This document shows, in pieces, positions 24,199 to 35,349 of a DNA stretch of 64,000 bases. The position numbers and the translations under genes were made by a program. Position 1 is the stretch's first letter. Every line of letters begins with the position of its first letter. The stretch is from contig CM067455.1 in NCBI GenBank assembly GCA_034508935.3, forward strand, positions 14,463,604 to 14,527,603, written 5' to 3'. A model generated the notes under the pieces. That model was given only the letters and a program-made list of their open reading frames with translations, was not told the origin of the DNA and made no database searches. Source of the stretch: Berghia stephanieae. Taxonomy: Eukaryota > Mollusca > Gastropoda > Nudibranchia > Aeolidiidae.

Positions 24199-24465
24199 TG
24201 ACGTAGAATGCCCAAAAATGTTTGAAAAAAAATAGCGTTATAACTTGGAACAGACAAAATTTTATTTATACGTGATCCAGTAAAGTTGTACAAGATACGA
24301 GTGGTTGATACATGATTGTAAATTGTAGTGTGGATCTCTATTTCAAGACGTTTCTACAGCACCAATTGTACCAATATTAATTAAGCATTAATATGTGTTG
24401 CTCCTAACACAAGGGCAGACACCAATAAACAAACCAGCAGAGATCAAGTACATAATTTTTACACT

Positions 24466-24796
24466 TATGCCAAAAGTTTTTACCTTATGCCTAAAGACAT
24501 TGTTGTATTTTTCAAAGGTTGAGATGCCAAAAGTTTTTAACTTCTGCCTAAAGACATTGTTGTATTTTTCAAAGGTTGAGATGCCAAAAGTTTTTACCTT
24601 ATGCCTAAAGACATTGTTGTATTTTCAAAGGTTGAGATGCCAAAAGTTTAACTTATGCCTAAAGACATTGTTGTATTTTTCAAAGGTTGAGATGCCAAAA
24701 GTTTTTACCTTATGCCTAAAGACATTGTTGTATTTTCAAAGGTTGAGATGCCAAAAGTTTAACTTATGCCTAAAGACATTGTTGTATTTTTCAAAG
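24466..24796 (+). repeat. 54/57-bp tandem repeat carrying exon 9's splice acceptor
   Basis: Six units, alternating 57 and 54 bp, each contain 'gttgtatttttcaaag|gttgagatg' or a one-base-shorter version. This is the same acceptor and first nine bases as exon 9. The array ends exactly at the exon. The reading frame of exon 9 stays open through all units. Confidence 0.92.
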
Positions 24797-24904
24797 GTTG
24801 AGATGACGCCTTACAACATCATTGCAGACAAGGAAAACAACCATGTTGCAGTATACAGCAACCAAACTTTTGAAGGAGTTCAGTGTGGCTTGGAACCTTA
24901 TCGG
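24797..24904 (+). CDS. RPTP exon 9 (middle of FN3-4)
   Basis: Acceptor tttttcaaag, donor tcgg|gtaaga; phase 0 on both sides, 36 codons. It begins VEMTPYN and ends FEGVQCGLEPYR, the E-strand pattern that leads to IYKVQI in exon 10. The first bases are duplicated upstream in a tandem array, so the in-vivo start may vary. Confidence 0.9.
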
Positions 24905-25379
24905 GTAAGAAGCGGAAAAGTGTCTTTGTTGATTGTTCTTTTTTTTCAAGGAATCTGCTTTTCTCTGTGTGAAGTGAGTTTGTTAATTGGTCTGCATTTT
25001 TCACTGTTGATCTATTTAAATATTTAAAAAAAGAATAGGCTGTTAGAGGATTGAAAGATATGGATTTGGAGTTTATCCAGGTTCTGAAATGTTGCATTTA
25101 GAATTGATAATTACAATTGCATGCTACCTCTGATGTCTCTACCTATTTTAATAACAACAACAAGAACATCACGAGTGATGATGATGGTGAAATTATCAAT
25201 AATAATAATAATAATAAATATTTTCATTCTTTTGGAAATTATTTGTACATACTGTGCATATTAAAATAAGTTATAAAAAATATTAAATAATTAGTAAAAA
25301 AAGGTAAAAAAATTAAATGATAAAAAATAAATTAAAAAATGTTTTTGTACATTTTTAAAAAGATTTAAAGAATGTATAA

Positions 25380-25506
<127 letters not shown>

Positions 25507-25739
25507 AACGATAACATAAAATCAGAAGATTGAAAAGTACATTCCAACAGATTTAAGTCACCCAACTCCCAAATCACCTCTGGGTGGACAGTGGGGTCAG
25601 GAAAACATCCGTTACACCTAGAATCTTTGCTTTGAGAGATGGATGATATAGACCTGTAAATTCTCAGTCAATTAACTGAAATCAGTCAATTTGTCAAATT
25701 CAAATATTTAAAAAAAGGAAAGAAAGAAAGAAAGAAATA

Positions 25740-26215
25740 AAAAAAGAAAGAATTCACAAATCGTAGTCCATGACCGTAAAGTAATTAGGAGTGTTCCACA
25801 GCGCTACGCATAGCTCATGGGGACCGTTTATATAACGATGTATATATTGCCAAGACTAAGCGACGCTTTTTATAAAAGGCTGTGTCTGAACACTTCCCTG
25901 GGTATTTTCACACATCCTTCGTTAAATTATTTTTTCACTTTCCAAACCCGTCGTGATCTCAACTGTAGCCAATTTTAACTGAGCCACCGAGCGATAAATT
26001 TCACTGTTTCATCTAAGCCAAAATTGACCACATTTACCTGGCGAGTCTCAAAACTATGATAAAGTAAATTGCGAATGCCGGAAGTCCGTTATGTAGACAC
26101 CTTCGAAAGTTAGGATAGATTGCTACAAGCACATTTCGATTGCCTCACGTTGTAAACAAACTGGTTGACCGTTTCTTCACTGATTGAGTACCTGATTATA
26201 AGGAACAATGGTAAG
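25740..26215 (+). promoter_or_regulatory. Candidate internal promoter and leader with ATG at a donor
   Basis: TATAAAAGG stands at about 25872. Some 330 bases later ATG is followed at once by GTAAGT (26208-26216). A start codon at a consensus donor would splice in phase 0 to exon 10. The stretch is less repetitive than its flanks. There is no direct evidence of transcription, and the product would lack a signal peptide. Confidence 0.2.
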
Positions 26216-27155
26216 TAGCTTAATTAATTTCCATGCAAATCAGGACGTTTTCTGCCATTGTTTTGCTCAAGCCCAAGCGAGCTTGCTGTTTTGTGGCGAT
26301 TTACCTTCATTTCGATTCTTTGAATTTTTCCGCTACGCCTGCCGAAGTTTCTTCTTGATAATTCACTTCTACTTAATAATTCAGTGTAGTGGTCTGAAGT
26401 CATATTTATTTAAGTTTTTTGTCTTCTGTCATTTACTGATTGAAAATCAAGTTTGCTCATTGCTACATTATTCTAATGTTCTCACAAGGGCTGAGCTGTT
26501 CGTGGATCGCAGTTCAGACTTGTCGAGCATCGATAAAGATGTGAGGAATAAATTCAATTGGTCATGGCACTAGAAGTTAAAGATGATAATGGTGATTATT
26601 TTTCTGACTATGTCAAAAAAATTCCAGAGGCAGGAATATGACTTTGATGAAGTCATCTTTACCTATATGAATGACATGCTTATTTAGCATTCCTTCTACA
26701 TCAAATTATGGCAGTCATACTTCCAGTAAGAAATAACACCCACTATTTTAATATATTTTATTTATCACTCTGCTCTCCAATGATGCCCTTATTTTTAAAA
26801 AAATAATTGAATCTTCAGTTTGTCGAAGATTTTCAGTCAATTTTTATAGAGCTCATTTACAGGTCTAATGATATACCTACTGAGGTATTGGGACCTCTGA
26901 TGTTGATCTGTTAACCCAATTTTGGACCTGCTACTTAGTCTCTTTTGATCATAAAAATAAAAGTGATATCAAAAGAAACTCATGTCAGCTTTCAGAAACT
27001 ATAAATAGAATTATATTTCCTTTTTGTCAATTTTTACTTTATGATTTCATGTATTTTTATAAATGTAAAAGTCTAGCATTCGGACCATTTTGTCTCTGAA
27101 CACCACATGAATTATCCATCTCGCATTCTAGTCATTTATCTATTCCTTATTCCAG
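26216..27155. other. Intron sequence, nothing recognised
   Basis: The plus strand is open for about 120 codons after the ATG at 26208, but with intron-like composition. It holds no other signal until the acceptor of exon 10. Confidence 0.5.
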
Positions 27156-27275
27156 ATTTACAAGGTTCAGATTTCAATAATGCTATCTAATGGACATGCA
27201 GGGCTCCCTATTCTTGCCTATTATTGGTCAGGTGGAGCTACTCCCCCAAAACCCCAACCTCCATACATCAAAGAG
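27156..27275 (+). CDS. RPTP exon 10 (end of FN3-4)
   Basis: Acceptor ccttattccag, donor agag|gtttgt; phase 0 on both sides. IYKVQISIMLSNGHAGLPI is the FN3 F-G strand (Y-x-V-x-I). It is followed by a Pro-rich tail with GATPPKPQPPYIKE. Confidence 0.9.
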
Positions 27276-27532
27276 GTTTGTTCCATTAACGACATTTCCC
27301 CAAAATCCATGAACTCTAATCACTACAGTCCCTTTGCAGCCATCCTTCTTCCCCCCCCCCCCCAACCCCCAACCCCAATCTTCTAAGAGGTCTTTTCACT
27401 TATCAGTCACACCCACACCCAAAAAAAAAACCTGACACTTAAAGAGGTTTATTTCCATCGCAACCAAATCTCCAAATTCTCAACCTCTAATCATCAAAGG
27501 GGTCTTCTGCCTTAACAGCCACACTCCTCTTC

Positions 27533-27985
27533 TTCTTTCAGCTTATCCCGCGTTTTGCAGGGTTGCCATAATGAATAGCACATCTCCATGCATCTTCCTC
27601 CTCCAGGCCCAGTAGATTCGTATCGTCCTTTACCCAATATAACCATCTAGTCTTTGGGCATCCCTTTTTCCTCTTTCCTGCTAATATTATGTATGCCCAA
27701 TACTTTCCTTCCCATGTATTCTCTCTCTCGTCTCTTAATATGTCTGAACCATTTCAATCTATCTTCTCTCATCTTTATTGATACATTCTTCACTTCAGTC
27801 AACCTTTGATTTTGTTCATTTCTCACTTTATCTTTTCTTGTCCAGCCAAGTGACCATCTCAACATCCTCATTTCTTCCACCTCAACTTCTTTATCTTGTT
27901 TCTTTGTTGTAGTCCATCTCTAGTGCCTGCTCCACTCACTTTTCTCTAGTCCATATAACATCGCTGGTCTTAAAACAGAGTATAT
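27533..27985 (-). mobile_element. LINE fragment, post-RT region, copy 1
   Basis: The minus strand reads EEMRMLRWSLGWTRKDKVRN, then MREDRLKWFRHIKRR. This M-L-R-W and L-K-W-x-x-H-x-x-R-R signature belongs to the thumb and C-terminal part of many non-LTR retrotransposon proteins. A second copy lies at 49432. It is a fragment only. Confidence 0.75.
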
Positions 27986-27989
27986 ATTT

Positions 27990-29170
27990 TCCCCCTTAGC
28001 TTTGCGGAAATTCGTCACACGTAACTCCAGTTACCTTCCTCCAATTATTCCAGCCTCCCTGTATCCTCTTCTTAACCTCCATCTCCTTGTCCCCATCTCC
28101 TTGTACAGTTGTTTCTATTTGTCCCTTGCACATCCTCTTCTATCTTTATCTTTAACAGTCACACTCCCCAAACCTCCAAATTCAAAAACATTAATGAAGT
28201 TTTTCTCTTAATAACCACACTCCCAATACCCCGACCTCCAGTCATTTAAAGTTATTTGTTTCCTTAAAAGGCCAACTTTGAAATCAAAGAAATGCAACTC
28301 AATCATTAAATATATAATTTGGGGGAGATGAATTTGGTGAAGTCATTTTTTGGTCTAACCAGTTTTTGCTTCATAACATGATACAAACCAGAAAACGTTT
28401 TCCTTTTCAGAGCATGGACATCATCGAAATCTGCAGTTATAGTTTGATTTGTGACTTGGGTCATATTTTTCATGTTTTAAATTAAAAACCAATCCTAAAT
28501 TATACCTAAACGATTCTATGATAATGAGGTAATTCAGAAAAACCTGGTCAAATTTTCTCAGTATACGATGGGTCAATTTTTTTCTCCCTTGAAATTGGAT
28601 ATCATTAAAAAAAAGTTTGACATTTTGTCCTTCGTGAACAAAGGACATTTCAACTCGCAGATCCTCTTATCAAAGCACCTGATAGTTGGTTCTGTGTACA
28701 AATTTAAGATATTGATGACCCCGGTTGCAAACTGTTGACCTCCAAGAATCTGTAGTTTCCTAATGATAGGCTAAGATCACCCTTCAAGTAATGATGCATT
28801 GTGTCTATAAATATTGGATAAAACTATCCAATGGAAAATGTTTTTTATTGACAAGTGACAAAACAGTTCATGTCCATTGAACTTTGATATCATTGTTTGA
28901 AGTTTTTGTCATCTTCTGCATAATTGAGTTTTTTCTTGGGTTTAGTGGTTTGAGACTGCGGTCATTGATGTGTTAAAGGCCAAATTTTGACACCGCATTT
29001 TCATTTTCTTTTTTTCCAGATCTTTTATCTTTAAAATATAACATCTTTGGTTCTAATTAAGACAATTAAATAAAATGAAATGCAAAGCAGTTAGAATGAA
29101 TGCAGAAATAGCATCAACTATTCGTGGAAAAATTAAGTTGTTCATTTTCACTCTACTTTACTAAGTCTCT
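27990..29170. other. Intron sequence, nothing recognised
   Basis: Mixed C-rich (27990-28260) and AT-rich intron. No exon was seen. Confidence 0.5.
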
Positions 29171-29175
29171 TCACA

Positions 29176-29412
29176 AATGTGACCCTTTGCCTCAAAACGG
29201 TATTAAGTCCGGATGGTTAAGATGTTGAAAATTGAATTTATAGCCAGACATATCAGACTTGTGTTGAGTATGTTTTATTGAGGAGAATGGATACCATATT
29301 TTAGGGTGCTATTGCCAACAATTTATATTTTTGACCAGTTTAACATTTAATTCGGCTTTTAAGCATGCGGTTTGTTCCGACATAATACCGTTTTGAGACA
29401 ATGGGTCACAAA
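29176..29412. mobile_element. MITE family 2, copy 1
   Basis: The left end 'gtgaccctttgcctcaaaac' with 'ggtatt' is answered by 'aataccgttttgagacaatg' with 'ggtcac' at the right. No coding capacity. Copies lie at 43960 and 54063. Confidence 0.8.
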
Positions 29413-29517
29413 TGACATGCAATTACTATCTTTTAGCAAAGTCTGTTTAAAGATGATTCAAGTCGGTGATATAATGATTTGTCCTCAAAAAAGGCATTTT
29501 ACACAGTAATCTCTGGC

Positions 29518-29635
29518 CATCAGCAGTAACAGGGTAACTGGGTTGTTTGATTTGGTGCAAAGTACTCTGCAAAAAAGACCGGCCTCCTATCCAAATTGTA
29601 GCAACTGGGATAATTTATGTGCCATGGGCTTTATC
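29518..29635 (+). mobile_element. tRNA-Val-like SINE, 3' part
   Basis: It carries 'tttggtgcaaagtactctgc' and 'ggcctcctatccaaattgta', diverged family words. Confidence 0.5.
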
Positions 29636-29675
29636 ATTTATAAAGATTACTTTTTAAATAACCTTTGAGTCCCCA

Positions 29676-29886
29676 TTTGGAGTGGAGCATAGTTGAGTCA
29701 TAGGACAATTCTGTAACTGTACTCAAGTGTAAAATGAATACCTGGCTGTTAACAATGTTAAATTGTAACACTGCCTTACATGTGTCACATCTCATCCTAC
29801 ATGTTAAGTGTTGCTGTTTTGTTAGAGACCCCGTGTAAAGTGCTTTGAGAATGTTTAGTGGATAAAGATGTTCAAGTTTTTTTAAA
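29676..29886 (+). mobile_element. tRNA-Pro-like SINE abutting exon 11
   Basis: A head-truncated copy from 'gcatagttgagtcatagg' to 'tgctttgagaatgtttagtg' and 'tcaagtttttt'. Its T-rich end supplies the pyrimidine tract before exon 11. Confidence 0.8.
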
Positions 29887-29900
29887 ATTTTATTTATAAG

Positions 29901-30044
29901 ATAACAGATCATACAATAACAGTAAAAGTCTCTTCAGTCAAATTTGACGATGGTCCAATCTCCGGCTATGAGCTCCGACTGTTGAAATTGGGACCAAGGC
30001 CATCTGGCTATGATGACAGACCTCGCAGTATCGACAAATGGAAG
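29901..30044 (+). CDS. RPTP exon 11 (FN3-5), GC donor
   Basis: Acceptor tatttataag; the donor is AAG|GCAAGT, a GC-AG intron. Phase 0 on both sides. ITVKVSSVKFDDGPISGYEL is an FN3 B-C strand (acidic-Gly-x-Ile-x-x-Tyr). The tail is basic and Pro-rich (LGPRPSGYDDRPRSIDKWK). The start at 29901 is the only one that fits the phase of exon 10. Confidence 0.87.
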
Positions 30045-30121
30045 GCAAGTCTTACAGATGATTGCAGATCACGACAAATCCTTACGTGTTTGATATGTTG
30101 CAGTAACAGTATTCTCTGTTT

Positions 30122-30432
30122 TGTGCGGCTATGTGGTCTAGTGGTATGACACTCGCTTTTGGAATGGAAGGTCCTGGGTTCAAGCCTTGCTCGCCACATA
30201 GTTGAGTCCTTGGAAAAGGCTCTTCACTCACATTCTCTCACCATACTCGGGTGTAAAATGAGTACCTGGCCGTTAACAGCGTTGTGTCTTCTGTCCGAAA
30301 AAAAAATGTAATATCACCTAACAGGCATCATGTAATGTCCTACATGTTAAGTGTTGCTGTTATCCAGGGACCACTTGTCAAGCACTTTGAGCATGTTTAG
30401 TGGATATATAAAAGCTCAAGTTTTTTTGTTTT
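30122..30432 (+). mobile_element. tRNA-Pro-like SINE, complete
   Basis: GTGCGGCTATGTGGTCTAGT, GGTCCTGGGTTCAAGCC, the full body and a tail 'aaagctcaagttttttt'. This is a good family reference copy. Confidence 0.88.
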
Positions 30433-30509
30433 TAAAATTTTTTTTAAAGTATTCTCTTACAAAAATTTCTATACTTTAAGTACTTCATAATTTTGGTTTT
30501 GGCATGGAG

Positions 30510-30800
30510 ATGTCACAATGCTCCCATAGTAGGCATGGGGGTCACTTGCTATGTCGTCTATCTCCCTATATATGTTCTCCAACTTGCTTTCTGACTTTGT
30601 CATGGAATGCGATTATTCAGTTTTGTCCTGGCCCTGGCCGGAGTCCTCAGCTGGGAGGGAAACAGTCAAATTTCCAGTTATAGTTTTGGGAGATTATTTT
30701 TTTCCCTTGTAAATCATCTCTCTGTTGTCATATTATACTGTTTTATATTTTGTTTTGAATATATGATGGTTTGTAAACATTCCTCTAAGTGGATCCTGTG
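30510..30800 (+). mobile_element. Family-F repeat, copy 3
   Basis: It shares 'ctccctatatatgttctcca', 'tcctcagctgggagggaaac' and 'aaatcatctctctgttgtc' with 20862. The 3' part is lost. Confidence 0.6.
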
Positions 30801-31099
30801 CTTGTAATTGTTTTACCAAAAACTATAATTATTCCACGATCATTTACCACAATTATTTTCTCTGTTAGACAATGGTATATGTTTGTAAGGTGAGAATTAA
30901 AAAAAACAACAAAACATTGGACCATTCTGTGTATGGAATGGACCTTTGCACGTCCCAGAATTATGTTTTTTTTCACTAGCAACCTAGATTATCCAAATAT
31001 AGTTTTGGGTCATGTTGGTATTGTGCATATTGGTGTCCCGATTTGGCACTTTGAAGAGTTGGCAGCGATGAAACAGTCATCTAAATATAATCGTTTCAG

Positions 31100-31183
31100 G
31101 TCTTTGAGATGCAGGGTAAAGCTGTAAGGAAGGAAACTATGAGTCAGGCAAGAGGTTCACCATCTGTGAGGATTGTCTCCAAG
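31100..31183 (+). CDS. RPTP exon 12
   Basis: Acceptor tcgtttcag, donor caag|gtagaa; phase 0 on both sides, 28 codons. The peptide is basic with alternating hydrophobics (SPSVRIVSK), probably the later strands of FN3-5. Assigned from phase and position more than from motif. Confidence 0.75.
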
Positions 31184-31227
31184 GTAGAACAACTGCCAAT
31201 GGAAATTGTGTCTTAGGGACACAGAGC

Positions 31228-31243
31228 TTATACAATAATAATA

Positions 31244-31331
<88 letters not shown>

Positions 31332-31420
31332 TAACAATAATAATAATAATGATAATAATAATGACGATAATGATGATGATAATAATAATAATTAAATTAA
31401 TAATAATAATAAAAATAAAA

Positions 31421-31492
<72 letters not shown>

Positions 31493-31566
31493 CGATAATG
31501 ATGCTGATAATAATAATAATGAAATTAATAATAGCAACAACAACAATAACAAGAATAATGATGATG

Positions 31567-31600
<34 letters not shown>

Positions 31601-31820
31601 CTAATATTAATAATAATAATAACCACCACCACCACCACCACAACCTCCTCCTGCTCCTCCTCTTCCTCCTCTTCCTCCTCTTCCTCCTCCTCCTCCTCCT
31701 CTTCCTCCTCCTCCTCCTACTCTTCTTCCTCCTCATCCTCTTCTTCTACTTCTTCTTTTCTTCTTCTTCTTCTTCTTCTTCTTCTTCTTCTTCTTCTTCT
31801 TCTTCTTCTTCTTCTTCTTC

Positions 31821-31905
<85 letters not shown>
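31228..31905. repeat. Composite (AAT)n / (CCT)n / (CTT)n / (CAT)n tract
   Basis: About 680 bp of microsatellites in sequence, ending about 60 bases before the acceptor of exon 13. Long frames across it on both strands are artefacts. Confidence 0.95.
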
Positions 31906-31906
<1 letters not shown>

Positions 31907-31966
31907 GGTTATCACCATCACCACCATTTAACCCCCATTCCCAAACTTGACCTTTCTCTATATCAG

Positions 31967-33549
31967 AGATCTGTTCATGACCCCCATCATAAGCTTCTTC
32001 AAGAAGTCATAATCAAGCCCTATTTTGACACGTCAATTAATACAGATTCACGGAAGCATTCTAAAAAATTCTATCACGGTGTTAAAGATGAGAGAATGTT
32101 ATCATCGTCTCACCACAATATCAGAATGTTGCCAATAATGGTAAAACTTAAGGAGCCTTCTATTATTTCAATACCGTTCATAAATGGAGATGGCGAAGGA
32201 CACAGATACTTGGTAAAAGCTTTTAATGACTGGAAAAGGAGAAAGATTGAACGCTTGGTTACCAGTGCTTTGAAAAATAGTGGTTTTCTTGCGAGTTACA
32301 GTAATAAAAGGATTAAAGAGACAGAGACTTCAGAGAGGATAAGATTAGGAATTGTAAAAACTGAGGATGAGGAAAACATGAGCAAATTTAACAAATTGAT
32401 TGGGAAGAATATGTGGACTAACGATGACATAAAATCAGGAATGGTGGAAGCTGGTGAAAAGAAAAATTTGGAGAAGATGACTAAAGCTCATAAAATGCAT
32501 AAAATGATTGGGAGGAATAAAAGGACTGCGGGTGATGTAAAAATGGGAATGTTGAAAGCTGACGAAATGAAAAAAATTGAGGAGGATGGAAAGATTAGTA
32601 AAGTTAAAGATCACAAAAGGTTTGTTGAAAAGATTTGGATGATGGGAATGGAAAGGCATCCCAGAGGTGTACCCTATGAGATGGTTTTAGATGAGGGAGA
32701 TGATATCATGAGTAGGAAAAAAGCATCTTTTGAATTTGACCAGATGGACATGGAGATGATGAATGTGAGGAAAGAGGACGAGGAAAGTGAGAGGCTGAGT
32801 GCTGGAAGAAATACTGATATCAGAGGCAATTGGAGGAAGAAGAAGAAACGGATTAAAGGAACGTTTTATACGATTAAAACGGAGAAAACTGGAAAGAGAA
32901 CAATGAAGCAAAGGAAGAATCATAGAAAGAGGTTTCGTAGGGAGATGAGCACAGAAAGTGGGAAAGGAAATGCCGTTTCAGAAATCAGGGGTAATAGAAG
33001 CAGCAGCATTGACAACAGCGACAATGTAAGTTTTGAGTGGCTGGACGTGTTGGAGAATGTTGACAAAAAGACGAAAGAAAGAAATATGAAGAGACAAATT
33101 AATGGAAATGTAGAGCGAGAAGTGGAAGATATGAAGATGAAGACTCGAATAAAAAATAGGAAGAGAGTAAGAAAGATGGAGAGGCAGAAGAAAGATAGAA
33201 GTTTTTGGAAACAAAAACAGATGATGGTTTTTGGGGAAAGAGAGGGTATTGTGAATGGCAATGAGAGTTGTTACATACCCGATAGGGGTGACATAATGCC
33301 AGGAGAAAAGAAAGGAGAAGTTGATAATAGAGAAAGGAGAGAGGTTGAAATTATGAAAGACAGGAAGAGTGCTGGAAGTAAAGCTCATGATAAGAGAAAT
33401 TTGAAAAATTATGGAGGCCAAAGAGCAAATAGTAGGAAGAGGAGAAGGAGGAGGAATGTAAAGAGAGAAGGGAAGCAATCAAGCATTGGCATTGGTTTAC
33501 CTGGTACTCTGTGGCTTGACCTCAGACCTGAAGATGTCCAAGAGGCTAC
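31967..33549 (+). CDS. RPTP exon 13: long Lys/Arg/Met/Glu-rich ectodomain exon
   Basis: Acceptor ctatatcag, donor ctac|gtaagt; phase 0 in, phase 2 out, 1,583 bp with no stop in frame. It begins RSVHDPHHKLLQEVIIKPYF and ends GLPGTLWLDLRPEDVQEA, both ordinary sequence that fits the folded protein on either side. Between them lie about 450 residues rich in Lys, Arg, Glu and Met with few hydrophobic clusters, likely disordered. It resembles no repeat family or transposon I know. Placement before the membrane helix implies it faces outside. Basic clusters such as RKKKKRIK and SRKRRRRRN could be protease or heparin sites (inference). Confidence 0.85.
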
Positions 33550-34085
33550 GTAAGTTTCTTTCTTTTTTTTCTTTTCTCTCTGTTATGGGACATTCATTGA
33601 GGAAGTTCTTGCTTGTTTTTTGTTGTTGTTGTTGTTGATGTTTTAGTCCGTCTCTTTCTTCTTCTCCTCTTTTTTCTCTTACTCCTTCCTCTTCCTCCTC
33701 TCTCTCATCTTCATCTCCTCCACCCTTGCATATCTCATCTTACCCTTCCGAAATTGTCCTCTTTTGTCTGCCCGGGTTTGTAAAATTACATCTTTCTGTC
33801 ATAATTGTTCCTCAAAGTATTTTTTAATTTTTTATTGTGTTTATGTAATGAATGACAACTCTAAGGCTGGAGGTACTATTTAGATTTGAGTCCAGAAATG
33901 AAGTCCAAATAACCTCCATCTGGCATCGAGAATTTAAAAGTTTTTACCTTGCTATTTATTAGTTGTAAAATCTCCTGCATGATAGATTTTTTGTTGAAGA
34001 CATGAAATTAAGAAACTTTATGGTTTACTTGCGTGACACTCCGCTTTCACCCTGTAGGTCAAATGAAAATGTTGCTGCTTGCACT
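33550..34085. other. Intron sequence, C/T-rich at start
   Basis: A TC-rich stretch (33640-33760) and then plain intron. Nothing else was recognised. Confidence 0.5.
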
Positions 34086-34089
34086 GCTT

Positions 34090-34395
34090 GAAGCTCGAAG
34101 GGAAAACCTGAAACGTTTAATAAATTGAAGCTTACATTTCAATACTTATTGTTAATTTTTTCTCTGTAGGTCAAGGGCATGAGTTGGCTGCCGTGGCTGA
34201 TGCAAAGTTGAGTCCTTGGAAAAAGCTCTTTACATTATCATCATACTCAGGTGTAAAATGGATGCCCAACCAATAATAGCATTGTCGCTATCAAAAATAA
34301 ATTATGATGGTGTATATTTTGTTCTGTATGCTCATTGTTGCTTTTCGCCTAGAACCCCCATGTAAAGTGCTTTGACAACGTTAAGTCAATAGTTT
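34090..34395 (+). mobile_element. MITE family 4 fragment, then degraded tRNA-Pro-like SINE
   Basis: 34110-34160 holds 'aataaattgaagcttacatt' and 'tattgttaatt', an end of MITE family 4. 34195-34395 holds 'gttgagtccttggaaaaagc', 'ctcaggtgtaaaatgg' and 'tgtaaagtgctttgac' of the SINE. Confidence 0.6.
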
Positions 34396-34462
34396 GCTTG
34401 ATAATTCAGAGCTACTATGAGTAGTGTACACATTTCATAATTCACAAGGGAGTGAAATAAAA

Positions 34463-34467
34463 AAGAG

Positions 34468-34509
<42 letters not shown>

Positions 34510-34690
34510 ACAATATTCACTCAATGTACCCAAAGAGCTTTGCAACAGCGACACAATATATTAGACAAGATATGACTCTTTTTTTAATATAGAAACAACC
34601 CTGTTGCAGGTCAAGAACTAATTGTATAGCTGAGTAAGGTGAGAGGACGTGAGTGAAGAGCCTTTCCACGGACTCAACTCTGCGACCAAC
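34463..34690 (-). mobile_element. tRNA-Pro-like SINE with inserted (AT)n
   Basis: Reversed family words ('caatattcactcaatgtacc', 'gagcctttccacggactcaa'). The tail region is replaced by about 37 bp of (AT)n. Confidence 0.65.
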
Positions 34691-34699
34691 CATAGTATT

Positions 34700-35120
34700 A
34701 GGATTACTTACTTACTTAATCTTCTTCTGGCCTTGAGGCACATGGGGCATCCACCAGACTTCTCCATTTTTTTGCTGTGGTTGTATTCCAGGACAGGCCT
34801 GCTTCCTTTATATTTTTTTTTCCATGGTCCTTCGTCAGGTCTCTTTGGGTCTCCCCCTCTTTCTCTTTCCATCTGCTGTCCAGTTCAGGGCTGTCTTCGG
34901 AAGTGACCCTTTATCCATTCTGACCACATGACCCAGCCAATGCCATCTTCTTCTTTTATTTGGTTTGCAATGTTAGTGTAGTCATCTTTCTTTAATAGAT
35001 CCATTGTTTTTATTTTTGTAGGCTGAAATATGTTGAAAATTCTTTTTAGGCTTCTAGCTTTTGTATTATGGAGGAAGTCATTTTCCAACTTTCACTTCCA
35101 TAAAGCAGTACACTTTTGCT
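34700..35120 (-). mobile_element. LINE fragment, C-terminal part of RT protein
   Basis: The minus strand reads DLLKKDDYTNIANQIKEEDG followed by IGWVMWSEWIKGHFRR, as in the post-RT region of non-LTR elements. The continuation toward 34700 is broken. Confidence 0.55.
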
Positions 35121-35171
35121 TTTTTCTTGAGTATTAGGATGATGTTTACAAATTTTAAATGACATTTTCAG

Positions 35172-35349
35172 ACTTGTGGTGATTGGTGATGGTCAGTATG
35201 TAAACGGTCAGTTGAACAGGCCAGTGAATGCTGCCACAGAATATGCAGTCCTCTTTGTGGTCAAGAGCACGGTGGTGGACACGACCAAACACAACTTGGT
35301 CATCAGTCAAGTTTCTGCTGTTACTCTAGATGAGAGGCGGGTGGAGAAG
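35172..35349 (+). CDS. RPTP exon 14 (pre-membrane module)
   Basis: Acceptor cattttcag, donor agaag|gtatat; phase 2 in, phase 0 out. VIGDGQYVNGQLNRPVNAAT then EYAVLFVVKS matches the membrane-proximal module of RPTPs (G-D-G, Y-x-N, L-x-x-P, T-x-Y-x-V). The last part and the donor are copied four more times downstream. Confidence 0.92.

Noticed and set aside
31392-31950. Frames made of poly-Ile, Met, Lys and Ser
   Set aside because: Microsatellite translation only.
32435-33478. Minus-strand frames of 74-166 codons
   Set aside because: Complement of the purine-rich exon 13; Phe/Ser/Leu-rich by necessity.
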